DNA of 63,770 nt from Opitutia bacterium (lineage in GTDB: Bacteria; Verrucomicrobiota; Verrucomicrobiia; Opitutales; Opitutaceae), in contig CANJIU010000050.1 in assembly GCA_947474365.1 (NCBI GenBank), positions 1 through 63,770 of the forward strand. The letters run 5' to 3'. The number at the start of each line of letters is the position of its first letter. The first letter of the stretch is position 1. The position numbers and the translations under genes are program-made. The notes beneath the pieces are model-generated. The model did no database searches. It had not been told where the DNA came from and was given only the letters and a program-made list of their open reading frames with translations. Shown here piece by piece: positions 34,007 through 43,080 of this stretch.

Positions 34007-36916
34007 ATGACCCTCTCCGCCTTTGCTGTAACTCCGCATCGCCGTTTTCGCCGCGCCACGGCCATTGCCGGGCTCGCCGGATTGATCGTTGGGGAGGGCG
34101 CCCATGCCCAAACAGCACCGGCACCTTCTCTCTCCACCGTCAAACCGGCGATGACCGTTGATTCTGCTGCGGCACCGGTCGAGTTATCACCCTTCGAGGT
34201 CACGGCCGACAAAGACGTCGGCTACCAGGCCGCCAACACCACCAGCGGCAGCCGGCTCAACTCGCGGCTCCGCGACACGCCCGCCTCGGTGTCGGCCTTC
34301 ACGCCGGAGTTTCTTGCGGACATTGCCGCGACAAACCTTGAGGAGATGCTCGGCCACGCCACCAACATCGAGATCGACGTCGAGGACGCCAACGCCGGCT
34401 TCAACAACCCGCAGGGTCGCGGCGCCGACGGCAACGACTACCAGTTCCGCATGCGCGGTTCGCCGGCGGGCGCCTCGCGCGATTTTGTCGAGTCCAGCAT
34501 CCCCGTCGATCTCTACAACGTCGAGCGCGCCGAGGTGGCGAGCGGTCCGAACTCGATCCTCTTTGGACTCGGCTCCGCCGGCGGCCTCGTCTCCCTCTCC
34601 GGCAAGAAAGCCAACCTCAGCCGCGATCGCACCACGCTCAAGTCGATGTTCGGCTCGTGGAGCTACGAGCGATACGAGGCGGACTACAACCGCGTCCTCC
34701 TCCCGAAGAAACTCTCCCTCCGCCTGCTCGGCCTCTACCAGAACAACCAAGGCTGGCGTTACTGGGACTTCACGGACCAGGCGCGGATGACCGGCGCGGT
34801 GGCGTATCAACCGTTCAAGAACACGACCGTGCACGTTTCCTTCGAGAAGGGCCGTACCGACAACAATCTCACCATGGGCTGGAACGCCTCCGATCAAATC
34901 TCGGCCTGGAACGCGGCCGGCCGGCCGGTGGCGGACGGCGCGGCGGTGGCGGGCACGAGCCGGTTCGGAACGGCGAACCGCTTCACGTTCAACGACCGGG
35001 ACGGTGTCGTGTATAACCTCGCCCAGGAATTGCAGAGCACGAGCACATTCGGCGGCGTCGCCACGCTGCTGCCGGCGGCGGTGTCGCCCTACAATTACAA
35101 CCTCACCGGACCCGGCGGGGTGCGGCACCAGACCTTCCACACCGCCCAGGTGCAGGTGCAGCAGCGGCTGCCGAAGAACGTCAACCTCGAGCTCGCGTAC
35201 TTCTACAACACGACGGACGTCGAGGCCAACGGGCTCGCCGTCAGCGGCGGCGGCCAGGACCTCCGCGGCGATCCGAACCTGACACTTCCGCGCGTCGACG
35301 CGCCCACGACCACTGTCCCGAATCCGCACGCGCGGGAGCTGTTTTTCGAGACGCAGTGGTTCAAGGATCGCATCCTGAGCTCGAACGAGATTTTCCGGCT
35401 GAGCGCGGCCTGGGAGGTCGGCAGCGCTCGGCGCTGGTTCGGCCGCCACCGCATCGCGGGTCTCCTCGAGCATTCGCGTCAGGACCGGCTGCGGCGCTGG
35501 CGCAATGAGATCCTCGTCGACCAGAACAACGTGCCGATTTCCAACGCGGCCAACGCCGAGGCGGCGGCCAACCAGCTCACCCGCCGGCACTATACCGCCG
35601 AGGGTGATTTCAAGAACTACTACTCCAGCGATTCGAGCATCCCCATGCCGGCGTTTACCTTCGGTGGCCGGCAGGTCCACGCCACCTACGCGTCGCGCGC
35701 CCGCGCCAACACCCAGTCGGTGAAGCAGGTCGAGACGGTGATGTTCGCGAGCCAGAGCTTCTGGCTCAAGGACCGGCTCGTCACCACGCTGGGGGCGCGG
35801 CGGGATGCCATTTCGTTTGTGAACGCGCAGGAGAACCGCATCACCAACCCGAACGACCCGCGGATCACCTCGGGGCGTTTCGCGCTGGCCGAATGGGATT
35901 TCGACGGGACGACCACCGAGCACCGCTACCGGCCGACGACGTTCAGCGCGGGCGCCGTGCTCCACGTGACTTCGCGGCTGTCCGTCTTCTACAACCTGTC
36001 GCGCAACAACGGGGCGCCCCGCTTTGACCGCACCGTGCTGCCAAATGGCGACGTGCCCGAGCCGACCGAGGGGCGGGGCCGCGACTTCGGCGCGATGTTC
36101 GATGTGTTGAGCGACGACCGGCTGTTTGTCCGCGCGACGTGGTTCGAGACCCGCCAGCTCAGGGACACGCCGATCCTTCCGGGAGGCAACGCACTCGGCG
36201 TCGACAATCTCGCCACGATGCTCAACCAACTGCTGACCGCGAAAAAGATCACCCAGGGCGATTACGATCGGCAAGCCGTGACATGGACGACGGCGAGCAT
36301 CGACGTATTCACCGACGGGCTGGAGGTGGAAGTCGTGGCGAACCCGACCAAGAGTCTCACGCTGCGCGCGAGCTACGCCCACTCGAACCGGCGGCGGGAG
36401 AATTTTTTCAGCGAGGTGTTCACGTTCTTCGGGACGCGCATCCCGGAATGGCGCGCCCTGCTGAAGGATAATCCGACAGAGCTGAAGGCCTTCGAAACGG
36501 CGGTGAGCGACCTGTACAGCGAACTCGATTTCCAGGTCGACCGGCAGAATTCACCGTTCGGCTCGCGCCCGCACAAGATGAACGGCACGGCACGCTACAC
36601 CGTTCGCGAGGGCATGCTGCGCGGCGGATTCATCGGCGGGTCGGTGCGCTACAACGGGAAGAATTTCATGAGCTGGGACAAGGCGACCGGCCGGATCTAC
36701 TGGGGCAACGAGTCACTGTTCGGCGATGCGTTTGCGGGCTATCGCACGCGCCTGCCGGGCACGAAGCTGCCGGTGACGCTGCAGCTCAACGTGAAGAATA
36801 TCTCGAACTCGTACCTCTCCGGCGTCGGGCGGTACAACGACAACTATACCGGCGTGCGCCGCGTGTACCTCAACGAACCACGCAGCTATCGTCTCACGAC
36901 GACGCTGGAGTTTTGA
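34007..36916 (+). CDS. TonB-dependent outer-membrane receptor
   Basis: A 969-residue receptor. A signal peptide (about 1-35) is followed by VELSPFEVTADKDVGYQAANT and LRDTPASVSAFTPEFLADIAA, the plug-domain start seen in Opitutus relatives. The plug continues to VERAEVASGPNSILFG.GSAGG, and the beta-barrel runs to the C-terminal YRLTTTLEF, with terminal Phe as expected for outer-membrane insertion. It probably imports a large substrate such as an oligosaccharide or siderophore using the TonB complex. No SusD-like partner or transport ATPase adjoins it, so the substrate is open. The ATG 31 codons before ENGAHAQ-type signal cleavage is preferred over a long upstream extension across the divergent DUF4202 gene. 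Confidence 0.92.
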   Translation: MTLSAFAVTPHRRFRRATAIAGLAGLIVGEGAHAQTAPAPSLSTVKPAMTVDSAAAPVELSPFEVTADKDVGYQAANTTSGSRLNSRLRDTPASVSAFTPEFLADIAATNLEEMLGHATNIEIDVEDANAGFNNPQGRGADGNDYQFRMRGSPAGASRDFVESSIPVDLYNVERAEVASGPNSILFGLGSAGGLVSLSGKKANLSRDRTTLKSMFGSWSYERYEADYNRVLLPKKLSLRLLGLYQNNQGWRYWDFTDQARMTGAVAYQPFKNTTVHVSFEKGRTDNNLTMGWNASDQISAWNAAGRPVADGAAVAGTSRFGTANRFTFNDRDGVVYNLAQELQSTSTFGGVATLLPAAVSPYNYNLTGPGGVRHQTFHTAQVQVQQRLPKNVNLELAYFYNTTDVEANGLAVSGGGQDLRGDPNLTLPRVDAPTTTVPNPHARELFFETQWFKDRILSSNEIFRLSAAWEVGSARRWFGRHRIAGLLEHSRQDRLRRWRNEILVDQNNVPISNAANAEAAANQLTRRHYTAEGDFKNYYSSDSSIPMPAFTFGGRQVHATYASRARANTQSVKQVETVMFASQSFWLKDRLVTTLGARRDAISFVNAQENRITNPNDPRITSGRFALAEWDFDGTTTEHRYRPTTFSAGAVLHVTSRLSVFYNLSRNNGAPRFDRTVLPNGDVPEPTEGRGRDFGAMFDVLSDDRLFVRATWFETRQLRDTPILPGGNALGVDNLATMLNQLLTAKKITQGDYDRQAVTWTTASIDVFTDGLEVEVVANPTKSLTLRASYAHSNRRRENFFSEVFTFFGTRIPEWRALLKDNPTELKAFETAVSDLYSELDFQVDRQNSPFGSRPHKMNGTARYTVREGMLRGGFIGGSVRYNGKNFMSWDKATGRIYWGNESLFGDAFAGYRTRLPGTKLPVTLQLNVKNISNSYLSGVGRYNDNYTGVRRVYLNEPRSYRLTTTLEF

Positions 36917-37034
36917 ACGGATCGGCTCATTTGGACCACCAACGGACAGCGATCGTAAGAGGTGCGCGCCCGCTTGAAATATCCCGGTGAAGCCGTGGCT
37001 TGAGCCCGGTCCAGTCCGCCTCCACGCTCCCGGA

Positions 37035-38246
37035 ATGGCGTGGCGCATACAGGAGCAGGTCGTTCGGGGTGTGATCGACAATCGCACGCGCGGCCGTGTG
37101 ACCGGCCGGATCTGGTTTGCCGGTCGGGCCGCGCCGATCGAACTCAGCCTCGCGGGCAACGCGTGGCGTGATCTGGCCGGGCGGCGGCTCGAGTTCGTCA
37201 ACCCCGAACCGAAAGCCGGCAGCTTGGAGAGTCTGGCGGCACGACAGGACGGCGTGATCGGCGACTGCACCGCGTCGCGCAAGGTCAAGGTGCCTGACAT
37301 TCCGCTCGATCAGGTCGGCGAGTACGACGACGCCCGGAAGCCGTTCCCGTGGCATTGGGGCAACAGTCTTTATCTCGAATGGCATAGCCGGGAAAACGGC
37401 CGCGTCGTGATCGAGTCGACGGACTTTCAGCTCACGATCGCACCGGATATCACCTGGGAGATGTCAGAGGAGGAGGAGGAAAAGCAACGACGCGAGAACT
37501 CCCGGGCGCTGACGGAGTTCATGGAGAATCTGATCGAGGCCAGCGAGGACGCTTCGGAACCATGGGAGTTGCGCGCCCTCCCGCCTACAACCGAGGCCGA
37601 GGCGGAAAAAATGCAGGCGGAAAGCGACCGGCTCATGGACCGGATTCAGGCGCGACTCGACCGCGAGGGGCCGGACGCGGATTACGACAAAATCCTGGAG
37701 GAAGAACTTGAACGCCGGGATCGTGAGCGGGGCCGCCCACCGCCGGCGCCCGAGGAAGTGGCCAGGAGCGCGGAGTGGATCGAAGAGATGAATCGCGCCA
37801 CGGAAGAGGTGCTGAAGAATCCCGATCCGGAGCTCGAGGCCGAACGGGCGATCAAACATCCATTGGCCAAGCGGTCATTTAAACTGAGTCTGCGCCTGGT
37901 GCGGCAGACTGAGCAGCGGGGGTGGGTACCGGATCACGCGAGTGCCGAGCACCCCGTCGCCGAGTTGAGAGACCGGGTGCTGCGAGCGTCCGTAAAATTT
38001 GCCGGAGCGTTGAACGGGGAACCATGGCCACCCGCGGTGGATTTTTGCGCCCACACGATTGTCCGCCTGAAGCGCGCGCGTGGTTACCTCGACGACGCCC
38101 TCGCCGCGGCGGACGCCTGTGCAGAGGAGCACCTCGTCGATGCCGCGTGGCTGTCGGAGGTGCGACAGGAGGTCGAGTCGTATGCCCAGGAGTGCGACAT
38201 GCTGATCGACGAGTTGCGCACCCGATTGAACCGTGGGTCTGGCTAA
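37035..38246 (+). CDS. Large acidic protein of unknown function
   Basis: A 403-residue cytoplasmic protein with no signal peptide or membrane segment. The first 130 residues look beta-rich (MAWRIQEQVVRGVIDNRTRG, GRIWFAGRAAPIELSLAG, PFPWHWGNSLYLEW). A strongly charged middle (about 130-260) has EEEEEKQRRENSRAL and a helical Glu/Arg stretch, and the C-terminal part is helical (VDFCAHTIVRLKRARGYLDDAL), like a tetratricopeptide-type bundle. No family is recognised. An in-frame GTG at 36987 is an alternative start. It is downstream of the receptor by 118 bases and converges on DAHP synthase. Confidence 0.7.
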   Translation: MAWRIQEQVVRGVIDNRTRGRVTGRIWFAGRAAPIELSLAGNAWRDLAGRRLEFVNPEPKAGSLESLAARQDGVIGDCTASRKVKVPDIPLDQVGEYDDARKPFPWHWGNSLYLEWHSRENGRVVIESTDFQLTIAPDITWEMSEEEEEKQRRENSRALTEFMENLIEASEDASEPWELRALPPTTEAEAEKMQAESDRLMDRIQARLDREGPDADYDKILEEELERRDRERGRPPPAPEEVARSAEWIEEMNRATEEVLKNPDPELEAERAIKHPLAKRSFKLSLRLVRQTEQRGWVPDHASAEHPVAELRDRVLRASVKFAGALNGEPWPPAVDFCAHTIVRLKRARGYLDDALAAADACAEEHLVDAAWLSEVRQEVESYAQECDMLIDELRTRLNRGSG

Positions 38247-38272
38247 AACGACTTTGGGATGGGCGTCCCCAA

Positions 38273-39352
38273 TCAAACAGGACGTTCCAACCCGGCGCCC
38301 GCCCGCCGCCGTTGCTGCACCGCGGTGGCGAGGGTGGCGAAAATGGGGAGGGTGAGTTCCCACGCGAGGCACGCATCGGTGATGCTGCGGCCGGGCACGA
38401 GCGGCTTCGCCTGGTAGTCTTGGGAGCCGCCGAGCAGGTTGCTTTCGATCATCAACGCGACCAACGCACGATCGCCGGCGGCGATCCGGAGGGCTAGTTC
38501 GCTCGCGACCGCCGGCTGGAGGGTCGGGTTCTTGCCGCTGTTGGCATGGCTGCAGTCGACCATGAGGTGCGGCGGAAGGGAGTTCTTCTTCAGGGCGTCG
38601 ACCGCGGCGCCGACGTTTTCCGCGGAGAAATTCGGACCACGCGATCCGCCACGCAACACCAGGTGCCCGTGCTCGTTGCCGGTCGTGCTCATCACGGCCG
38701 GCGCGCCTTCGCGGGTCAGCGAGGGGAACCAATGCGGATGGCGCGCCGTGCGAATCGCATCGATCGCCACCTGCACGTCGCCGTCAGTGCGGTTCTTGAA
38801 TCCGACCGGCATGGAAAGGCCGGACGCCAGCTCGCGGTGCACCTGGCTTTCGACGGTGCGGGCGCCGATGGCACCCCACGAGACGAGGTCGGCGTAGTAC
38901 TGACCAAGGGTCGTGTCGAGGAACTCGGTGGCGACCGGCAGACCTCCCTGCACAATGTCGAGCATCAGCCGGCGGGCGCGACGCAGGCCGGTGTTGAAGT
39001 GGTGGCTGCCATCGAGCAGCGGATCGCTAATCATTCCCTTCCAGCCGATGACCGTTCGCGGTTTTTCGAAATACACCCGCATCAAGATCAGGAGTTCCCC
39101 GGGATAAAGGGCCGCCGCCTGCCGCAGGCGCGTGGCGTAATCCAGGGCCGCCACCGGGTCGTGGATCGAGCAGGGTCCGGCGACCACGAGCAAGCGGTCG
39201 TCCGTGCCGGAGAGGATCGCCGCAATCTCGCGGCGGGTACGGGCGATCAGTTCCCCCGCGGAGTCGGATACCGGGAGCTCGTCCTCGAGGACGGCGGGGG
39301 CGATCAGGGGTTTCTGCGCGCGGATGCGCAGGTCGGAGGTTGGTGGATGCAT
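38273..39352 (-). CDS. aroF: 3-deoxy-7-phosphoheptulonate (DAHP) synthase, class I
   Basis: A 359-residue enzyme that condenses phosphoenolpyruvate and erythrose-4-phosphate, the first step of aromatic amino acid synthesis. Family motifs are LLVVAGPCSIHDPVAAL, MRVYFEKPRTVIGWKGMI, GARTVESQVHREL, LRGGSRGPNF and MVDCSHANSGKNP, with a metal-binding Cys, His, Glu and Asp set as in the AroF/G/H type; which regulatory isoenzyme it corresponds to cannot be told. The start at MHPPTSDLRIRA is chosen because the upstream frame overlaps the neighbouring gene. It is 11 bases downstream of the 39364 gene on the same strand. Confidence 0.95.
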   Translation of the reverse strand: MHPPTSDLRIRAQKPLIAPAVLEDELPVSDSAGELIARTRREIAAILSGTDDRLLVVAGPCSIHDPVAALDYATRLRQAAALYPGELLILMRVYFEKPRTVIGWKGMISDPLLDGSHHFNTGLRRARRLMLDIVQGGLPVATEFLDTTLGQYYADLVSWGAIGARTVESQVHRELASGLSMPVGFKNRTDGDVQVAIDAIRTARHPHWFPSLTREGAPAVMSTTGNEHGHLVLRGGSRGPNFSAENVGAAVDALKKNSLPPHLMVDCSHANSGKNPTLQPAVASELALRIAAGDRALVALMIESNLLGGSQDYQAKPLVPGRSITDACLAWELTLPIFATLATAVQQRRRAGAGLERPV

Positions 39353-39363
39353 GGGCGCCACCG

Positions 39364-40725
39364 TTAGACGACGGACTTCTGCGCCTGCAGCACCACAGGC
39401 GATCGGGCGAGCGTCGCCTCCTCTGGTACGGCAAATCCGAGCTTCGCGGCGCGGGTCCGCAGTGTAAGGTAGGCCAGAGAGGCGGCTTCCCCCTGAGGAG
39501 CACGCAGGGCGGCCGCGCTCAGGTCTTCCGCGACCGGGGCCAACTGATCGCGGGCGAGAATTGACTTCTCCGCGAGGAACAGACCGAGCGAGGCGCCGAG
39601 CGTCTCCAGCCACGGGCGCGGCTGTACAGGAATGATGTAGGCAAACGCCGCGCTGGCCGGCGACCACTCCATGTAGCCGCGCAGCTCCGCGTGAATCCGG
39701 GTCAGTGCCGCATCCGCTGTCGCGGGCGTCCAGCGGACGTTGAACGTCTTCCGCTCGCGAAACGTTTTCACCTCCCAGATGCGGAGCAACAGCTCGTAGT
39801 CGCCCGCGTTGACGCGCAGCGCACCCGTCACGATGTAGTCGAGGCCGCCCTCGTTCGTCTCAACCAATTGGCGCAGATTCTCGGTCGTCCATTCGCCGGC
39901 AAAAACCACGTGGTGGTTCTCCGCGGGACCTCCGGGTGGTGTCTTGATACCAATCGCGGCGACCGGAATGTAGGACGGGCAAAAATAGAACGTCTCCGCG
40001 AACCACAACGGCAGCGCACGCGACAGGCGGCCAAGTTCATCCTCCGGCGTCGGCACGTTGGGATCGGCGGGCTTGTAACCGGGCAGTGCGAGCTGGGCGA
40101 AGGCGATGCGCCGCAGCCGGCCTTCCTTCGGCGGCAGAATCTGGCCGGCAAGCGCATCCAGTCCGTAAAACCAAATGGGTTTGCTGATCGTGATCAGGCC
40201 GATCTTCGCCGCGTCGGAGGGCGCGCCTCCGCTCGGGTGCGCCGCCACCTGGTCGGGTGACATGAGAATCTCCGCGATTGCATTCGAGAAACCATGCAGG
40301 CGGTCCTCAAGTTCGGGACGGTTCAACGTGAACAGGATGTCGAGCACGTGCTGCGCGGCGTCGGCGTTGCGCACCGCGAGATAGGCCTGGAGTAGATTCA
40401 ACCCCGTCGCCGGACCGTGGCGGTCAGCGTCGTAGCGCGGAGCGATCAACTCGATGATTTCCGCGACATGACCATGCGACCCCAGGTCGCCCGAAATCGC
40501 CACCAGTACATCCGCGCGGTCGCCGGCTCCGGCGAGCACCTCCTCGTAAAGAGCCATCGCGCCCGGTAGGTCGTGGGCCGCAAGCTTTTCCCGTGCGGCG
40601 GCGAGCTTGGGCTTGACGCCACCGGCGCTCGAGGTGGCAGCACCGGCCACGGGTTCGTGCGCGCCGTTGGACGGCGTCGGGCCGGGCTCCGGTTTCTTCG
40701 CGGAAAAGCGGTCGAAAAATCCCAT
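39364..40725 (-). CDS. Hypothetical protein with TPR-like N-terminus
   Basis: A 453-residue protein starting MGFFDRFSAKKPEPGP, a Pro-rich entry segment. Residues about 40-140 form helix pairs (KLAAAREKLAAHDLPGAMALYEEVLAGAGDRADVLVAISGDL) that resemble tetratricopeptide repeats. A mixed domain follows (about 150-370) with PIWFYGLDALAGQILPP, YIVTGALRVNAGDYELLLRIWEVK and FNVRWTPATADAALTRIHAELRGY. There is no signal peptide. No enzyme motif is recognised. Eleven bases before the DAHP synthase gene, suggesting one transcript; a functional link to aromatic biosynthesis is not otherwise supported. Divergent from the 40847 gene. Confidence 0.7.
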   Translation of the reverse strand: MGFFDRFSAKKPEPGPTPSNGAHEPVAGAATSSAGGVKPKLAAAREKLAAHDLPGAMALYEEVLAGAGDRADVLVAISGDLGSHGHVAEIIELIAPRYDADRHGPATGLNLLQAYLAVRNADAAQHVLDILFTLNRPELEDRLHGFSNAIAEILMSPDQVAAHPSGGAPSDAAKIGLITISKPIWFYGLDALAGQILPPKEGRLRRIAFAQLALPGYKPADPNVPTPEDELGRLSRALPLWFAETFYFCPSYIPVAAIGIKTPPGGPAENHHVVFAGEWTTENLRQLVETNEGGLDYIVTGALRVNAGDYELLLRIWEVKTFRERKTFNVRWTPATADAALTRIHAELRGYMEWSPASAAFAYIIPVQPRPWLETLGASLGLFLAEKSILARDQLAPVAEDLSAAALRAPQGEAASLAYLTLRTRAAKLGFAVPEEATLARSPVVLQAQKSVV

Positions 40726-40846
40726 CTCCGCAGCAAAGCGCCGCGTTTGCCGGTGGCGAACCTGTTTTGCGCCTTGTTCGGACGGTGGGTGTTTTCAACC
40801 TGATTCCCGTGGTTGCACTGGCGGCAGTTTTTTTTCTCCATTCTCC

Positions 40847-43030
40847 ATGGCGACTCCCTCCGCTTCCCTCCACCACTGGAAATTCTTCCGCACCGGCGGC
40901 CTCGACCAGGTGGCCCTGACGACGGGCGCCGACCTGAGCGCCCTCGAACAGCTCGACCAGAAGCTGTGGGTCGCCCTGAGCTGCCCGGTCAAGGGCCTTG
41001 AGCTCGACGAAAAGACGCTGGCACTGATCGACACCGACGCCGACGGCCGAATCCGGGTGCCGGAGCTCCTGGCTGCGGTCAAATGGGCGTCCTCCCGCCT
41101 CGTCGATCCCGCCCAATTGCTGCTCGGTCACGACACCCTGCCGCTCGCCGCGATCAACGTGACCGCCCCCGGTGGCGCTATTCTTCTCGCCTCCGCCAAA
41201 CAGATCCTCGGCAATCTCGGCAAGAAGGACGCTACCGAGCTCTCCGTTGCCGACGCCGCCAACACGGCCAAGATCTTTTCCGCCAGTCCGCTCAACGGCG
41301 ACGGCATCATCCCGCCCGAGGCCGCCACCGATCCGGTGGTCCAGGCACTCATCAAAGACATCATCGCTTGCGCCGGCGGCACCGCCGATCGCACGGGGTC
41401 CATTGGTGTCACCGCGGAAAAGATCGACGCGTTTTTCAGCGACCTCGCCGCCTATGTCGCGTGGGTGGAAAAAAACTCCACCCCGGAAATCGCCATCCTC
41501 GGCGAGGGCACCGATGCGGCCTGTTCCGCGCTCAAGGCCGTCCGGGTCAAGGTCGAAGATTACTTCGCGCGCACCCGGCTGGCCGCATTTGACGCCCGCG
41601 CCCTCGCCGCCCTCAACCGCAGCGAGACCGAGTACCTGGCCATCGCGGCAAAAGACATGAGCATCTCCGCCGCCGAGATCAGCGGATTCCCCCTCGCGCG
41701 AATCGAGGCCGGCCGCCCCCTCCCCTTGCTCGAAAACGTCAATCCCGCCTGGGCCGCCGCCCTCGCCACGCTGCACGCCAAAGCGGTCGCACCGGTCCTC
41801 GGGGCCGCGAAAACGTCCCTCACCGCCGAGGAATGGGCCGCGCTCAACGCCCGTTTTGCCGCCTACGAAGCCTGGCTCGGCGGCAAGGCCGGCGCCACCG
41901 TTGAAAAACTCGGCCTCCCCCGCGTGAAGGAAATTCTCGCCAGTGGCGGCCGCGCCGCGCTCACCGCCCTGATCGCGCAGGACAAGGCTCTCGAGCCCGA
42001 GTTCAAGGCGATCGCGGATGTCGAGCGCCTCACCCGCTATCACCGCGACCTCCGCGCGCTGCTGCACAATTTCGTCAACTTCGCCGACTTCTACTCCCGC
42101 GACCGCTACGCCGTCTTCCAGTCGGGCACCCTCTATCTCGACAGCCGCTCCACCGAACTTTGTCTCCGCGTCGACGGCCCCAACCCCCTCGCCGCGATGA
42201 GCAAGGCGTACATCGCCTACTGCACCTGCACGCGCGCCGGCAGCCCGCCGATGACCATCGCCGCCTGTTTCACGCAGGGTGACAGCGACTACCTCTTTGT
42301 CGGCCGCCACGGCGTGTTCTACGACCGCGCGGGCCGCGACTGGGACACCGTGATCACCAGCATCGTCGACAATCCCATCAGCATCCGGCAGGCTTTCTGG
42401 TCGCCCTACAAAAAATTCGTCCGTTTCATCGAGGAACAGGTCGCGAAGCGCGCCGCCGCCGCGGACGCCGAGGCGACGGGCAAACTTTCCGCGGCCGCGG
42501 AAAAGACCGCCAATGCCGACAAGGCCAAGGCGGACGCGGCCAAGAAGGTCGACGTCGGCGCCGTCGCCGCGATCGGCGTGGCTATCACCGGCGCCATCAG
42601 CGCGCTCACCTTAATCCTCGGCTACGTTTTCCGCCTCGCACCCTGGCAATACCCGCTCGTCCTCGGCGGCTTGATGCTCGTCATCTCCGGACCATCGATG
42701 GTCATCGCCTGGCTCAAGCTCCGGCAACGCACCCTCGGCCCCATCCTGGAAGGCAACGGCTGGGCGGTGAACGGCCGCGTAAAGATCAATATTCCGTTCG
42801 GCACCGCGCTCACGGACGTCGCCGCGCTACCGCCCGGTTCTCAGCGCTCACTTGAGGATCCGTACGAGGACAAGGACGCCGCGAAACAGAAGCGCCGGGC
42901 AACCGTGCTCTTTGTGCTCCTGGCAATCGCTGCGGCCGCCATCGTGATCCGCTGGAAGCGTGTGGAGACGGGACATTATTTCTGGGAGCCGGCACCTGCC
43001 GCGGCGCCCGCCGCGGATGCCAAGAAATAA
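40847..43030 (+). CDS. Large uncharacterised protein with EF-hand loop and C-terminal membrane anchors
   Basis: A 727-residue protein. Near the N-terminus, IDTDADGRIRVPE is a clear EF-hand-type calcium loop, and a second degenerate one, SPLNGDGIIPPEAA, follows. A long Ala-rich helical body includes VERLTRYHRDLRALLHNFVNFADFYSRDRYAVFQSGTLY. The segment NPISIRQAFWSPYKKFVRFIEEQ precedes a short charged coiled coil (about 540-575), then two or three membrane helices (about 580-625 and 695-712). The likely topology is a large cytoplasmic or periplasmic body fixed by C-terminal helices. No function known; similar unnamed proteins exist in other phyla, from memory. A hairpin terminator follows. Confidence 0.8.
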   Translation: MATPSASLHHWKFFRTGGLDQVALTTGADLSALEQLDQKLWVALSCPVKGLELDEKTLALIDTDADGRIRVPELLAAVKWASSRLVDPAQLLLGHDTLPLAAINVTAPGGAILLASAKQILGNLGKKDATELSVADAANTAKIFSASPLNGDGIIPPEAATDPVVQALIKDIIACAGGTADRTGSIGVTAEKIDAFFSDLAAYVAWVEKNSTPEIAILGEGTDAACSALKAVRVKVEDYFARTRLAAFDARALAALNRSETEYLAIAAKDMSISAAEISGFPLARIEAGRPLPLLENVNPAWAAALATLHAKAVAPVLGAAKTSLTAEEWAALNARFAAYEAWLGGKAGATVEKLGLPRVKEILASGGRAALTALIAQDKALEPEFKAIADVERLTRYHRDLRALLHNFVNFADFYSRDRYAVFQSGTLYLDSRSTELCLRVDGPNPLAAMSKAYIAYCTCTRAGSPPMTIAACFTQGDSDYLFVGRHGVFYDRAGRDWDTVITSIVDNPISIRQAFWSPYKKFVRFIEEQVAKRAAAADAEATGKLSAAAEKTANADKAKADAAKKVDVGAVAAIGVAITGAISALTLILGYVFRLAPWQYPLVLGGLMLVISGPSMVIAWLKLRQRTLGPILEGNGWAVNGRVKINIPFGTALTDVAALPPGSQRSLEDPYEDKDAAKQKRRATVLFVLLAIAAAAIVIRWKRVETGHYFWEPAPAAAPAADAKK

Positions 43031-43047
43031 ACACCTGCGGCAGATGT

Positions 43048-43073
43048 AGGGCGGGGTTCGGCGACCCCGCCCT
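43048..43073 (+). terminator. Strong hairpin between convergent genes
   Basis: AGGGCGGGGT at 43048-43057 pairs perfectly with ACCCCGCCCT at 43064-43073 on a six-base loop. It sits 18 bases past the stop of the 40847 gene and 7 bases from the stop of the convergent S9 peptidase. There is no T-run, so it may act from both sides or with Rho. Confidence 0.6.
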
Positions 43074-43080
43074 GCAAATT

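Noticed and set aside
34187..36382. 731-codon minus-strand frame
   Set aside because: It is antisense to the TonB-dependent receptor; composition is the mirror of the receptor codons and no domain is visible.
36927..37385. 152-codon minus-strand frame next to the receptor
   Set aside because: It is antisense to the start of the 37035 gene and has no features beyond shadow composition.
40424..42310. 628-codon minus-strand frame, Gly/Glu-rich
   Set aside because: It is antisense to most of the 40847 gene and the promoter region. The plus strand has protein-like features, EF-hand and membrane helices; the minus frame has none.
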